Assembly (NCBI GenBank): GCA_036245805.1
Contig: BTRK01000006.1
Location: 37,638,901-37,702,900, forward strand
DNA: 64,000 nucleotides
Source: Pristionchus mayeri
Taxonomy: Eukaryota; Nematoda; Chromadorea; Rhabditida; Neodiplogasteridae
Direction of reading: 5' to 3'
Shown piece by piece: positions 1-11,422 of this stretch; position 1 is the first letter of the stretch, and the number at the start of each line of letters is the position of its first letter. Under the pieces are notes generated by a model. The model was not told the DNA's origin and did not search any database. It saw only the letters and a program-made list of their open reading frames with translations. Position numbers and translations under genes: made by a program.

Positions 1-353
1 CATTGTTGACTACCATACTCTCTAGTAATTCCCTCCTGTTTCTTCTTCTCTTCCCATCCCACGCTCAAGTCTCATCAGTGACAAAATGTGCACAAAGCTC
101 CATCTCAGTCAGAGTGATAAGCGTTTGTCACTATGGAGAAAGGAAGAGAGAAAGAGTGACAAATGGGAGAACGACGAGTGTAGGAATATCGATTGAATGA
201 TATACGCCTATATACGCCTCGCCTAATATCTGAAGTCGAGCTTCTTGAAAAGTCCACACTAAATAGCAATACAGATCAGAACTTTCACCTACCTCACCGG
301 TTTTCTCGTTCTAGAGAATTTTGTGACCTTGTTGTAAGTAGAAATCACTCACG
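1..353. other. Stretch 3' of the channel gene
   Basis: This stretch lies downstream of the last channel exon I can place on the minus strand. A further 3' exon and the 3' UTR of that gene may be here, but no exon can be supported. Nothing else is recognised. Confidence 0.3.
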
Positions 354-3300
354 GTATACTGATCATCATCATCATGAATATCGATCTGTCCCCATCTGCT
401 CTCAGCGAGTGATGCCATAGAGTCCATCGTCATGCTGCTCAGCGTACGATGGCGGTTCGACAGGTGCGAGTGTACTAAATCAGGGTTACGGTAACACCAC
501 GGTGAGGTTACGGTAGCTTACCGCTGCTCCTCCTGCTTATGTTTGACATGCGCTCCTCGAACTGATCCTCCATCTCGGCGATCAGCTCGGCCGCACGCTC
601 GCGCTCCCTTTCCATCGCTTCCTGAGAATCAGTAATCGATTAGAAGTTTTACGGTAAATTAATGGATGGTTACGGTAATGATGGTACGGTACCTGCTCGA
701 TCTTCAGTCTGGCGAGCTCGTGGAGCACGGGGTGCTCGTGCGTGTGCCTGAAACTGGGAGTGAAAGGGAGAAGTGAGCGCCATAAAAGAACAGCGAACCC
801 AGGTGTATTTGCACTGAGTCGTCGGCACTTTCTCAGCCTGATTCACACTCACAGTTCATGCTCGATGATGGCCTCCTTGATGACGTGCTCGGCGACCTTG
901 TGAGCGATGATCTCGCCGATGACCTCTGCGCCCTGAATCCAGAGGGGTCTAATGGTCAACGATGATTACGTCATCGTTGACCATTAGATTCCACATTCTG
1001 CTATCATTTTTTCGGTGAAAAACATAGTGTGTTAGAATATTCTTGCATCTACACATTCTCATATTTTTTTGTATTCTTTCACGTTATTCAATGACAGGTG
1101 AGCTCAGAGGGAGAACAAAGCGCTCACCAGAGAGGATGGCGCTGGGCTGGGGAGGGAGGAGGAGACGGAGGAGCGATGGCTCATGCTCGACTCGTTCGCC
1201 AGTGCATGGTCGATGTTGGCGAGTGCGCTCATCTCGTCGTGATGATGAGTGAACTCGACGTCAGGAAGAGTGATCGAGTTGAAGATCTGAAAGGGAAATT
1301 GATAAATCATGCAGATTTGGAATAGTTTTCGAGTGAGATTGGATTTTTAGTTGAATACATTTAAAGAATAAAAAAATGAATGAAGCTCGCATGAGAATTT
1401 TCTGGGAAAGTTAATATTTTGTATTGATCAAATTCGGAGGTAGGGTCGCAAGAATATGAACGGGGACACAGAGAGGAATACTTGTCAAACAAGGACATGC
1501 GACAAGATTGGAAATGTCAGAACGGTGAGAGAGAGACCGGCGTACATAAATCATCGTTTTGCCGAGAATGACTCAAATGACGGCGATTGGTATCACAGGA
1601 TTAGTTTTCGAGTGAGATTGGAGAGGAGAATTGGAATTGGTGATGGCTTGAGCAGGCAACATTCCAACGCGATTTTGATTTTTCTGATATGTTTATGAAG
1701 AGGAAAAGCACACGTTCTTTAGAAATTCTAAAAGGTCATTGTATGGAATGCGCTCTTATTGTTATCGCGCAAGGCATAAAGAAAGAATTGAGCATGCGTA
1801 CAAAAACGTTCTCACCGACTCCATCGTTGCATCATCGAGGGTTCCGACCTCCTTCACCGTCGAGGCGTCCGAATGCCCCGACGACGCCCGAGACTTGTGC
1901 TGCAAGGACTAGAATGACCCATGGAACCCCACATATCCAACGGAACCAACAGTTACCGTACCTCGAGAGTACCTGAGCGAGACCCACGGTTGGAGTGATT
2001 GAGCAGCGCCGACTCGACCATTGTCTGCAAAGAAAGTGTGAGGATAGAGGAGGTAGGTCAAAGGGAGTCTCGAGAAGGGCTCAAGGTGCCCAGCACTGAT
2101 CGGTCTTCGCTCTTTCGTCCCGTCATCACAATGGAGGAGAGAAGGAAAAGGCGCGGAAAGCAATCATCCCGGCTTATCGATGGTGATAAGAGAGCCCCTC
2201 TCTCTCTCTTCCTTGCTTGTAGAAGCGAGAGGAGAGGCTGACTATCCCCCATTCCTCAGAATGGAATAGGGGGCAAATATGAAACGCACTCTTGAATGCA
2301 TGAATAACCACTGCTCGATGCAGAATCCTCAGAGGGTGGGCCACATGGTCAACCAAGCAGTATCGAAAGAGTTTTATCGATGGAATGCTTCTTACAGAAG
2401 GAAACATCGCCGTCTGATCCGACAGCTTTTACCCAAATGGTGACCGATTCAACAAGAGTGAGAGGAGAGACAATATGTGATGGAGGGAAGGAGAATGTGA
2501 ACCTGGAAGGGAGACACGAAGAGGATGACATCAGATTGGGAAGGCAATTAAAGGGGGCGGGTGAAGGGGTACAATCAGACGTTGATTGAGACTCGACGGG
2601 ACGGGGTCGATTCACCCTCGATATCGATTATTTCCTCCTCTGCGCATCGAGGAGACAGCGAATTGTCCAGTTCTTCGTTCCGAGAGACGCATGCTGGTGA
2701 TTTGGAACTGAAGGAAGCTTCCATTTTGCAATTTTCCTAATATTTCAAGAAGATGTCTTTGAAAAATCTATTCTAGATAGTAGTGCAAGTGATGATAGTT
2801 GTGATATAGAGGTATCTAGACAGGTGAAACACGACACGACACTTACGCTCTTCTATTGCGAAGGGCCTTGAGTCCGGTGGAGACTCGTCTACCGGCCGCT
2901 ATCGCTTGCCTTTTGCGCTCCCCGAATCTGATGATGTGATGGATGATGATGTAGATGCAGTAGATGATGAGCTGAGCCATCGACATCACACTCGCACCCG
3001 CCCACAACGAGAGCTGACCTGCAAGATTCATGGTCGAGTGGATTTATTCATCAAGAGATTGTGATGGTGGAGACCAAATATTTTTGCGCAGATCTTCATC
3101 CCGTTTTTGACAATTGTCAATATTCCTTCCAGTTTTTTTATAAACTTCCCGAATCTAAGCTTTTGTCAAGGTCTGCTGTCTGCCCCCGAAACCTCGGGAC
3201 AACACATCATAATCAATCAAAACTAACGGACGTCAGCGATTCGAAGGTGTGAAAAACGCCACCAAATCTCTTATGTCAATTTGATGACTAGTGTCAGGCG

Positions 3301-5410
3301 TGGAAAGAGTGAGAGTGCGGGTCTCACCTCCGAACTGAGCGATGGCCGAGGAGAGGGGCAGGTTTCGGATGTGCTTGATCACCGTGTACTCCAACTCGGT
3401 GTAGAAGGCGTCGATGACGATCGTCCTCTTGAGCGAATCGAACTCCTCGTCGTTTGAGACGAGCTCACGGACCTCAAACATAGTTTATCAGAGACCTAAA
3501 ATGAAGATCACTTCATGGGAACGGAAATTGAGCAGAGCGAGTTAATGCTGATGCAACGAACGTGTTCTGCAGGGAAATTGGCGTACGAGAGGGTCTTGCT
3601 GTACGTCCAGTACTCACACGGTGCCGTGCACTTCGCCTTGCACTGAATTTTGAAATTTTCGTGTGCTTTGTTCTTAACAATTTTTAAAAAATCTGTTCAA
3701 GTAGTGAATGATATTTTTTTAAAACATATGACGTACTTCTTGCTGCCTGGCGATGTTCTGAGGCGTATCGTAGAAGTCGACGAGGTTGTAGTAGCACGAG
3801 TACAGCTCCTGCGATAGAAAATCTTACCCCGGTCACTCGTACATATTGATCATTGGTATTTCCAATGCGAATTCCCAGTCTTCCTTACTCCCGTTCAGCG
3901 AAATGCAGTGGAATTGCGTATTAAAGATCGGAGACACAAATATTTCCTGGGGCGTTTTTAGAATGGAGCTGTATAAACACGTGGAGCTGTCTTGCACAGG
4001 CATACTCGTGTAGCGCACGATTTTCGAAATATCTCCTAGCAGTAAAAGCCCCCCCCCCCCTCCCCGCATGGCATGACTCGCCTGCGGCGTGCACATGTTT
4101 TCGTGTTTCTTCGACATTGACGCCGTGAGGGAGCAATTGCAGAGCGTCTCGGCCCGTTCCATCAGGCAAGCCTGCAGAGATTAGGATTCCATTTCAGGAA
4201 GCTCCCGCGAGTCTCCAAATATCCCAAAAAGGTCTGCCCAAAGTGCGCACCTCGAAGCACCAAACTCTGCTATAATTTCGGTTGTCGCCTTCCTTACAAG
4301 TGAACTTGGGCGGATCGTTGAGGAAACTGTACTTGGTCGCACTGATGGACATTAGCGTTTGAGTTCCTGAAAACTTAATGAAGTCATTTTTGAAGAAAAA
4401 CACAACCTGAAGGGACGAAATTGATGTCGTTGTCAATTCCTTTGTTACTCGCAGCCAGCTTGATGATGATTCCATCATTGGCGAAGTTGTTCAGCCCAGG
4501 ATGGTAGTACTTGGTGGGCAGGCGAACGACTACTTTTCGACCCATTCCGAAACCGGGTAGGTTCTGAAACAGAAGCGTTGGTCACTATTGTCGAGGGGGC
4601 GTGCCTGTCGTTTCCCTCGGAGTCGGAAGCATTTTCCAGCGAAGGTGAGTCCTTCCTCCGCGTGTTCACACTCTTCCTTGCTGAGGAAGGCACTGCACGG
4701 GAGAGTCGCCTGAATATCCTAATTGAACGAGTGAAACAATGAAGTCCAGACTCGTTTAGCTATCAACAGTGTATTTGTTCTTCAAAACTGACATAACTGC
4801 AGTTGAGATGAGAAAACACGCTCACTTCTGTGATGAACTTTGTGAACGTAGTGTTCAGTTCTCCGAGCAGAGCATGAAGATTTTCATCGAGAGTCCTCAG
4901 CTTTGTGCTATTCGAAAAATCGCGCATCCATCTCTGCGAGATTGGAATGAAAAGAAAATTAGTGTTTAGAAGGGATCACCTTTTGGAAATCGTGAACAAA
5001 GATGCCAGGGTAGGACAACTCCACGTATTGCCGCAGCTCCATACTCATGTTAAACTGCTCGAAGTATGAACGATTGAAGCGATTCAGAGGGCAAATCACA
5101 ATATCAGGAACTTCCAGAGAATCTGGGAAGAGAATGAAATGCACGATGATTCTGTGAAATGCTTACCATTTCCGTGTACAAAATATGAGACAACCACTTT
5201 TTTATCCATAAACTCAGTCAATACCTAAAATAAGACTCAATTAAAACTATTAAAATTTAAATGTTAAAAGTATTCGATGAACTCTCACCTGTGAGCACCC
5301 GTGGACAGTCAATACACATGCGATGATTAGAAGTATTATCCATATTATCTTGAGATCTCTACTCGGAGAAACGAAAAGGTCTCGAAACCCATGAATGGTG
5401 GAATTTTCCT
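354..5410 (-). CDS. DEG/ENaC-family amiloride-sensitive cation channel subunit, multi-exon
   Basis: This is a sodium/cation channel subunit of the degenerin/ENaC/ASIC family, which forms trimers in the plasma membrane. Exons read from high to low coordinates: 5408-5290 holds the N-terminal His-Gly motif (STIHGF) and TM1; about 5227-5167, 5124-4979, 4932-4828, 4720-4590, 4563-4410, 4371-4251, 4169-4082 and 3812-3738 build the cysteine-rich extracellular domain (WCFE, ACLMERAETLCNCS); 3641-3550 has the CTAPCEYWTYSKT block; 3474-3330 and 3019-2846 hold the pre-TM2 GGQLSLW motif, the GAS selectivity-filter tripeptide and TM2. The cytosolic tail continues in small charged exons near 2690-2610, 2027-1963, 1891-1826, 1288-1128, 932-857, 748-693, 622-542 and 474-356. 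The exon at 4169-4082 appears to use a GC donor (CAG|GCGAGT); phase is kept. The initiator exon and the last exon are not identified. The family is certain from TM1, TM2 and the cysteine blocks; the subtype is not. Confidence 0.88.
4049..4060. repeat. Poly-C tract in channel intron
   Basis: A run of 12 C residues lies inside the intron that follows the GC donor of the channel gene. It is a likely slippage or assembly-error site. Confidence 0.8.
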
Positions 5411-6636
5411 GAACAGAAACTGCCTATTCAGAACCATAATTGAGTTGTCTCACTTTGAAAAGTATGAAGAAACTAGTTTCGTCTTCTGGCTTCTGTCTTG
5501 TCGCTCCTTCTACAGTAACCGCCCTGCCGTTCATGGCTCGATTCCGTTTCCATCTATCTCGCGACCTGAAATGTCCCAGTACAACTAATTTCATGGGCCA
5601 TCTAATAGTTCTTGACGAAAGTCTTCCCCTTTCTCTCACCTCTTCCGCCTTCTAAGTGTGTTCAGACACCCCATTGCTGATCTATGTTCACTCAAAATCA
5701 CAGCAACTCTGATGCCTGAAGAGCGGACATCAGAGTTCCCTGGAGTGATTTAGGATTGGGATGGGGAGCACTTATGAACAAGATGATCTCGGCGAGAGAA
5801 ATGATGGGAAGTCGTAAAGGATATTAGCGATGGTGTGTGATGAACGAGACCGAGTTAAGTGGGGAAATGGACTAGAGAAGAAGAAGAAAGGAGAACACGT
5901 CGTCGAGAGTCTAAAGCAACTGTCGAAGGAATGCGAAGAGAAGAAGTGAGAGAGAAGATCGAAAAAGAGACGAGTCTTGAGGACCAGATAATGGATAGAT
6001 CGATGGCCGTTGTGTAGAGATCCGAATGAGAACGAGTGAGAACGAGTATGGGGTAATGGGATGGATGAGGGGGACGATGGTGCACTCTCGGAGTTCTTCC
6101 CGTGGGAAGGAAAAGAGAAGAGGGAAGGGATGCCCACCAACATCAAATGGAATGAGCTGTGTGAGGAAAACGAGCAAATATGATGTAGCCTCAGGCAATT
6201 CGAGAAAAGCGATCGCACCTCATAAAGGGTGCCTAAATTCGTTACGCGTAGCATGAACAGGAGGACTGAGGAGGTGTGCTGTGCTCGCGCCTACTCGACC
6301 CTATCATGTTTCTTTTCTCGCCTAGACCTCAAGGGATGGAGAGGGGGGGGGGGGGGGCGATACTCTACGAGCCCCGTTTCTGTCTCATCCTCCAGAATCT
6401 AAGACATCTAAGCTCGGCCGTGTTCGCTTCCTGTTTGAGGAAGTGCGACACTGCTACCTCTCCACTTCACTGAAGTGGGGAAGTGTAGAGAGAAGTGAAG
6501 AGATGCGTGAAACACTTCCGTGATTCAGTTTACATGATTCAGTACAAATGAACGAAAGGGTGTCTCTCCATAGACGTTCCTTCTATCTTACCATAGATGG
6601 AGACGAGTAGTCTAGTTGCATCTACACTCATTCTCA
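5411..6636. other. Intergenic or upstream region, purine/pyrimidine-biased
   Basis: This lies upstream of the first recognised channel exon. It may contain the missing initiator exon, 5' UTR and promoter. Long open frames here (for example minus 5772-6254) come from strongly biased GA/CT composition and lack plausible splice structure. A run of 15 G residues is at 6343-6357. Confidence 0.4.
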
Positions 6637-7228
6637 CCTCATGGTGGAAATGCGCAGTATCCTTTCTCTCTTGAGCGTCGCGTTCTCTGCTCGGACTGTC
6701 TCGAGCATTCTCAGCAGTGGTTCAGCCACCAGATCATCCGTGCAGATCGGAGGAAGGACTGAAGGAGAGAGGGATTCAGGGGAATATGAGAGAGAACTGT
6801 CTACCCATATTGGTTTGTGCCCGCGGCGACGGATGAGACCTCCTCCTCCTCTCTTCTCTCGTATTCCAGAGATGAAGGTGGTAGCTCCACTTGCGGATTT
6901 CGCAGCCCCTGAAAACACCGAGTAATAGGGGAAGTGAGGGAAGGCAAGGCAAATGATGTCCGAGCACCATTCTAAAGAGCACTAGAGGGAACGAGACGAT
7001 GTTCAGTCTTTTTTGGGCTAGCCGGGGACGAGTTTCAGTAATTTCTAAAGGAAGCAAAGGAGAGTCGGCGGATTGTAATATGGGAAATGTCGGCAACAAT
7101 GAAAGCAATTCCTCGTATGGGTGTTCTCGAAGACCTGTAAAGAAGACCTGAGGAGGGGGATGGTTGACTCTCGAGAGGTCCTCTTCCCTCACTCCGGATG
7201 CGTCGACGTTCAAAACAATCATCTCCAT
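6637..7228 (-). CDS. Candidate small gene with leucine-zipper-like segment (weak)
   Basis: I do not recognise this gene. On the minus strand an ATG at 7228 opens a frame beginning MEMIVLNVDASGVREEDLS. A later exon, from about 6745 to 6637, encodes a heptad-rich stretch (LLRMLETVRAENATLKRERI) and ends at a good donor (ATGAG|GTGAGA). A possible acceptor lies near 6915. The exon phases I tried do not all agree, and alternative frames in the middle exon are equally open, so the model is uncertain. The region could instead be a regulatory or 5' region of the channel gene. Confidence 0.28.
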
Positions 7229-7525
7229 AGGCAGTCTTCGCCCCCTCCTTGATATCAAGGAGGGGGTCGAGAGTGAGTCAGACTGAGATCGAAGTGCAAA
7301 GACTGTTGATCACTGAGGTCATCTGCTTCCCATTGTCTCCTCTTACCGAACGTGCGTAGATCAACAGTGGGGAATGAGTCAGTGTGTGATGGGCAGCTGA
7401 CCGAATCCCTCCCTCCTCTGTTCCCCTCTTTCCTTCCTTCCCCCTACACTAAGAGATTAATGAATGAAGAGAGGGGACTTCGCATCACAACTTGCTCCTC
7501 ACCGATAATCAACCTCCTCTTTCTC

Positions 7526-7532
7526 TTTATAA
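7526..7532 (+). promoter_or_regulatory. TATA box of first TTR-like gene
   Basis: The sequence TTTATAA lies about 80 bp upstream of the ATG at 7612, in a pyrimidine-rich stretch. Its position suits a core promoter element of the downstream secreted-protein gene. Confidence 0.5.
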
Positions 7533-7611
7533 CCCCCACTCGCCCTCCGTTCCTCAGTCCGCCCCTTTCTTCTTATCTATTGTTGGTTCCCTTGGTCTTC
7601 TTGTAGACAGG

Positions 7612-9099
7612 ATGTCTCGTGTCTACTCGCTGCTTCTTTTCATTTCCCTCGTCTCATTCTCCGTCGCCTTCCGTACGCAAGCAGTCGCCGTCAAGGGCAA
7701 ATTGATGTGCGGAGACAAACCAGCAGTTGGAGTCCTCGTGAAGCTATTCGATGAAGATGACGGTAAGCGATGCTTGATCGTCTTCTCTCTCTCTCGGAAT
7801 GTCATTTGTCTATCACACGAATATGAGCGAATCCTTGACAAGTTGCATGTTAAAAACTGCTCGTTTCGAATTTCCGTCATCCTAAATCTTCGATGCACAG
7901 CTGTTGAAAAATACGCCTCAAAACAGCCGACTGAACTTTGAGAGCGGAAATTGGATATCGATGTTTGGTGCTATTTTTCCTCACCTACTGATAACGGAAT
8001 TTACAAAGATCAAATGCGTAAAGATTCAGAAGAGTGTTTCGATGGCTCACCGAAACAATCACGAGCCCATTCCAAAAATAATGTGCAAATGATGATGACT
8101 CGCCTTGAGGTCCTGATCCCGACGATATGCTACAGTCGACGAACACTGGCGCTGACGGAAGCTTCTACCTACAGGGATCAGCGATGGAGTTGACCCCGAT
8201 CGATCCGGAAGTCAGAATCTACCACGACTGCAACGACCACGGAAGGGTGAGTGAGACATGATGAGTGGGATCCCGTGAAGTCGCACAAGTTGGGAAACAG
8301 GACTGTTTGATAATTGTTTACCCCCTCTATGCTCTAGCGTATTTTGAATTTCAACTGATTGGCCTGTTACAAGTAGGAAAATGAACGGAGAGTAGGGGGG
8401 TCGCAAATTTCAAACAAGTGCGTTAACAAATTGTGCGACTTCACCTGAGGGGGGACCAACCTCGAAACGAGATGGGAAGTCTATGAAGTAGGCATGGTGG
8501 AGGAGAAATCTCGTCGGAAGGATAGAAGAGAACGAATGGGAGAGGGAAATTTAGTGGTTCGCTTGTTCTTGAGTGATCTTCCACTCAGCGGCGGCTTCCC
8601 ATTCCACCCCTCTATTTCCATCCCACCAACTGCCTGTGTTGTTCGCTACGTTGAGCGACTTTCGAAATGAGAGCCCAACGGAGATGGATGGGTCTGGAAT
8701 GGGTCTGGTGGTCTGGGGAAAACACTGAGCATTTCAGCCGTGCCAGAGGGAGTGGGTCATTCGCATGCCGAACAAATACATCTACAGTGGCACTGTCGTG
8801 AGTGATCCTTTTCTCATTGATATTATTTTGTAGACTGATTAGATAGTAAACTATTTCGGGAAAGGACACGTCAAAAAGGAAACAAGGGAGTTGTTTGCCA
8901 TCCAATGTTTAATTATTGTGAGAATTTCTCAAAACCTTTGACCGGTCCTCCTTAAAGTTTCTTGACAAACTTCGAATATCTGAAGAAAGTGCTTCAAAAT
9001 AATTTGTAAATGATTTTTTAGGCGGCTAAGCCGATGGATCTCGGTGTCATGAACCTCGAAGTTGAATTGGAAGCTGAATCACATGATTGTCTCCATTAG
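7612..9099 (+). CDS. Transthyretin-like (TTR) family secreted protein, copy 1
   Basis: This is a small secreted protein of the nematode transthyretin-like family (DUF290/TTR). The function of most members is unknown; some act extracellularly as bridging or signalling molecules. There are four exons: 7612-7762, 8110-8246, 8738-8797 and 9022-9099, with phases 1-0-0. Residues 1 to about 20 form a signal peptide (LLLFISLVSFSVAF). The mature part has the family pattern: VKGKLMCGDKPAVGVLVKL, then GPDPDDML, then DGSFYLQG, then RIYHDCND and PCQREW, ending in ESHDCLH. Cysteines in the CGD, HDC and DCLH blocks are kept. The second TTR gene follows after only 158 bp in the same orientation, and its ATG follows an acceptor directly, so the pair may be an operon or a tandem duplicate. 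Confidence 0.93.
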
Positions 9100-9257
9100 A
9101 GAATACCGAATTAGACAACGTTGCCAGTCAATATTTCCTCATGTATAAAGATATTGTTTTTTTGTCATATCATATCAATTCTCGTGAGCTGTTCGATTCA
9201 GCCTCGATATCTCTACCGTTTCCTATTTCAGGGTTCTAATCTACGTTTCCATTACAG

Positions 9258-10040
9258 ATGAAACTCATTCTTCTTTCACTTGTTGTTATCGCTGCATCTG
9301 CGATCGATATTCCCGAGCAATTCACTGGCGAGCAAAGTTATCGAGTGAGTTCTTCTGAAGATTCGCATTACGTTTGAACATCCGAAAAATATCATCTCGC
9401 TTAGTTGAAATCGCAATATTCCATAGTTCTGGAATCATGCACCTCAAATCCCATTTAAAAAGTTCCAAGACCAAGAACTCGTCGTCAGATCATCTTTTTC
9501 TTTGAACGATGGGCGATAAATTCCGCCTTGCAGGTGTCGGGAATCTTTATGTGCGGCGACGTGCCGGCGAGCAAAGTTCAAGTGAAGCTCGTCGATGACG
9601 ACTTCGGTAAGTTCCATTGCTATTAATTATTAATTATTAAATTATTTTTTAAAATTAAAATTGTAGGCCCGAATCCGGACGACGAGATGGACCAGACGTA
9701 CACCGACGACGAGGGTCGATTCGTGCTTTCGGGCAGGGAAAACGAGCTGACGACGATCGACCCGCATCTGAAGGTCTACCACGACTGCAACGACGGACTC
9801 ATCGTCAGTTCCATCCTACCTTAAGAAGATTCTGAAATATCAGACAATTTCGCCATATTGTAAAGATGAAGCAGAGATTGTCAAAGATGTTCTTATTTCC
9901 AGCCGTGCCAGCGTCGATGGAAATTCGAGCTGCCCAACCATTACATCACCAAGGGCCCTCATCCCACGAAGACACTCGACATCGGCGTATGGAATCTGGA
10001 GGCGAAGATGCCCGATGAGAGCCACGATTGCCTGCATTGA
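9258..10040 (+). CDS. Transthyretin-like (TTR) family secreted protein, copy 2
   Basis: This is the tandem paralogue of the preceding gene. Exons are 9258-9344, 9534-9606, 9667-9803 and 9903-10040. The N-terminus (KLILLSLVVIAASA) is a signal peptide. The body repeats the family landmarks: SGIFMCGDVPASKVQVKL, GPNPDDEMDQTY, GRFVLSG, KVYHDCND, PCQRRWKFELP and the terminal ESHDCLH. The ATG lies immediately after TTACAG, which suits either SL trans-splicing or an internal acceptor. Intron 3 starts with GTCAGT, an allowed but less common donor. Intron positions match copy 1, which supports a local duplication. Confidence 0.94.
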
Positions 10041-11422
10041 GTAGCACCCGTTGCATTGGTTGCATTGTACACTAGTCACTCGCATGTCTCTTCCACCCAC
10101 TCAATTCCTCTTGTATTCCTCGTCAATTCTCGAAATTAAACGGTGTGCGATTGATGGATGTGCAGAGAGAGAGGGAGAAAAGGGGAGGAGAAGGGAGGGA
10201 ATGTCGTTAATCACGTCGAATGGGGGATTGAGACATTGCGGCATGCGACCAATGACGGAATGCTGCATGGTGAAACCTATGGTAGCATCTTCCGAGTCCT
10301 TCGCTTCGAGATCATTTCTACATTTCTCTCTGGATAATCTCATCTCTTGATCTTGGGATGGGCTCGGTGTTGCATGACGACACTTCCATTTTCCTCCCTT
10401 CGAGGCTGACTCATAGTGCGTGGCTCACAATTACTTTCACCTTCTTCCTCCCTTTTGAGATCGTCTAGAAATGAGAGCGAAAGGGGGGATACATTACAAT
10501 CTCACAGTAGAGCTGAAGTAGAGACGAGAGGGATGGATCAAAAACGATGGATGCACGCCCCTCCTTTTCCTTTCACTCCTCGCCCTTCTAAGTACTCTGG
10601 CGACACTTTGACCCAATTCGTGCACCCCTCGTCTCCAACCTTCTTTCCCTTTCAGTGCTTACTTGACCCTACTCGGGGCTCAACCCAATCCATCTGATCT
10701 CACCTGCATCTTCTCCTATCGAATCTCGCTCTGCGAACAGTTCGGGAGTCCCTTCCTAGATATGTTTTCCCCTGATCACTTCAATCTCTGACACACTTGA
10801 ACATTCCCGATGCTCGTCTCGCATACAAACCACTTTTCCTTTCCTGGAACCTCTGTCCCTCTCCCTTCCCCTTCCTCCCCTCCCTCCTTCCCTAACTACA
10901 GTATTCGTTTGTCTGGTCTCTCCTCAGGAGGGAAGACCAGTTCGTTTTCTTTTCACCTCTCAATCCTCAGTTGACCCCCTTTTCCTCCCATTCCCTTTCA
11001 TTTTCTCGTGAGATACAGCGAGAGATGAGAAGCCTCTCCGTAGCGCGCATCGATTTTACGCACAATTATTTTGGCATCCTGACTGATCACGAAATTGTCT
11101 CAACGTAGACTCTGTCCGTTCAAGTAGTTCCTTTTTTTGAAATATTTGAAATCAGTTTTTCCGAAGTTCTTGTTTCTCCTTGAATAATTGTTCCGAATTG
11201 CCGGTCCTACGTGCTTTTGATGTTCTTTCCTTGGTTACTCCCATTCTGGAAATGCTCTTGACAATATCAGCGTCTATCTATGCTGATAATTCGTGTGCAC
11301 ATATTTTCTACATCCGATTTCTCCGAACATAAATTCAACAGTCTGTTCAGTGATATCAACAGTCAAATTCATTACTGTTCATTCGAGTTGGTTCATGTAT
11401 TCTTCAGTCTCATCTACTTCAG
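10041..11422. other. Intergenic region upstream of ETS gene
   Basis: This is a pyrimidine-rich spacer of 1.4 kb. I see no coding exon, RNA gene or clear repeat. It probably contains the promoter and any 5' UTR exon of the ETS gene. Confidence 0.5.

Noticed and set aside
5772..6254. Minus-strand open frame of 160 codons and overlapping frames
   Set aside because: Composition is GA/CT-biased, giving Ser/Phe/His-rich low-complexity translations in two frames. There is no domain and no convincing splice sites.
10051..10350. Open frame of 99 codons after the second TTR gene
   Set aside because: Lies in the 3' flank, no domain, and a matching frame on the other strand suggests chance.
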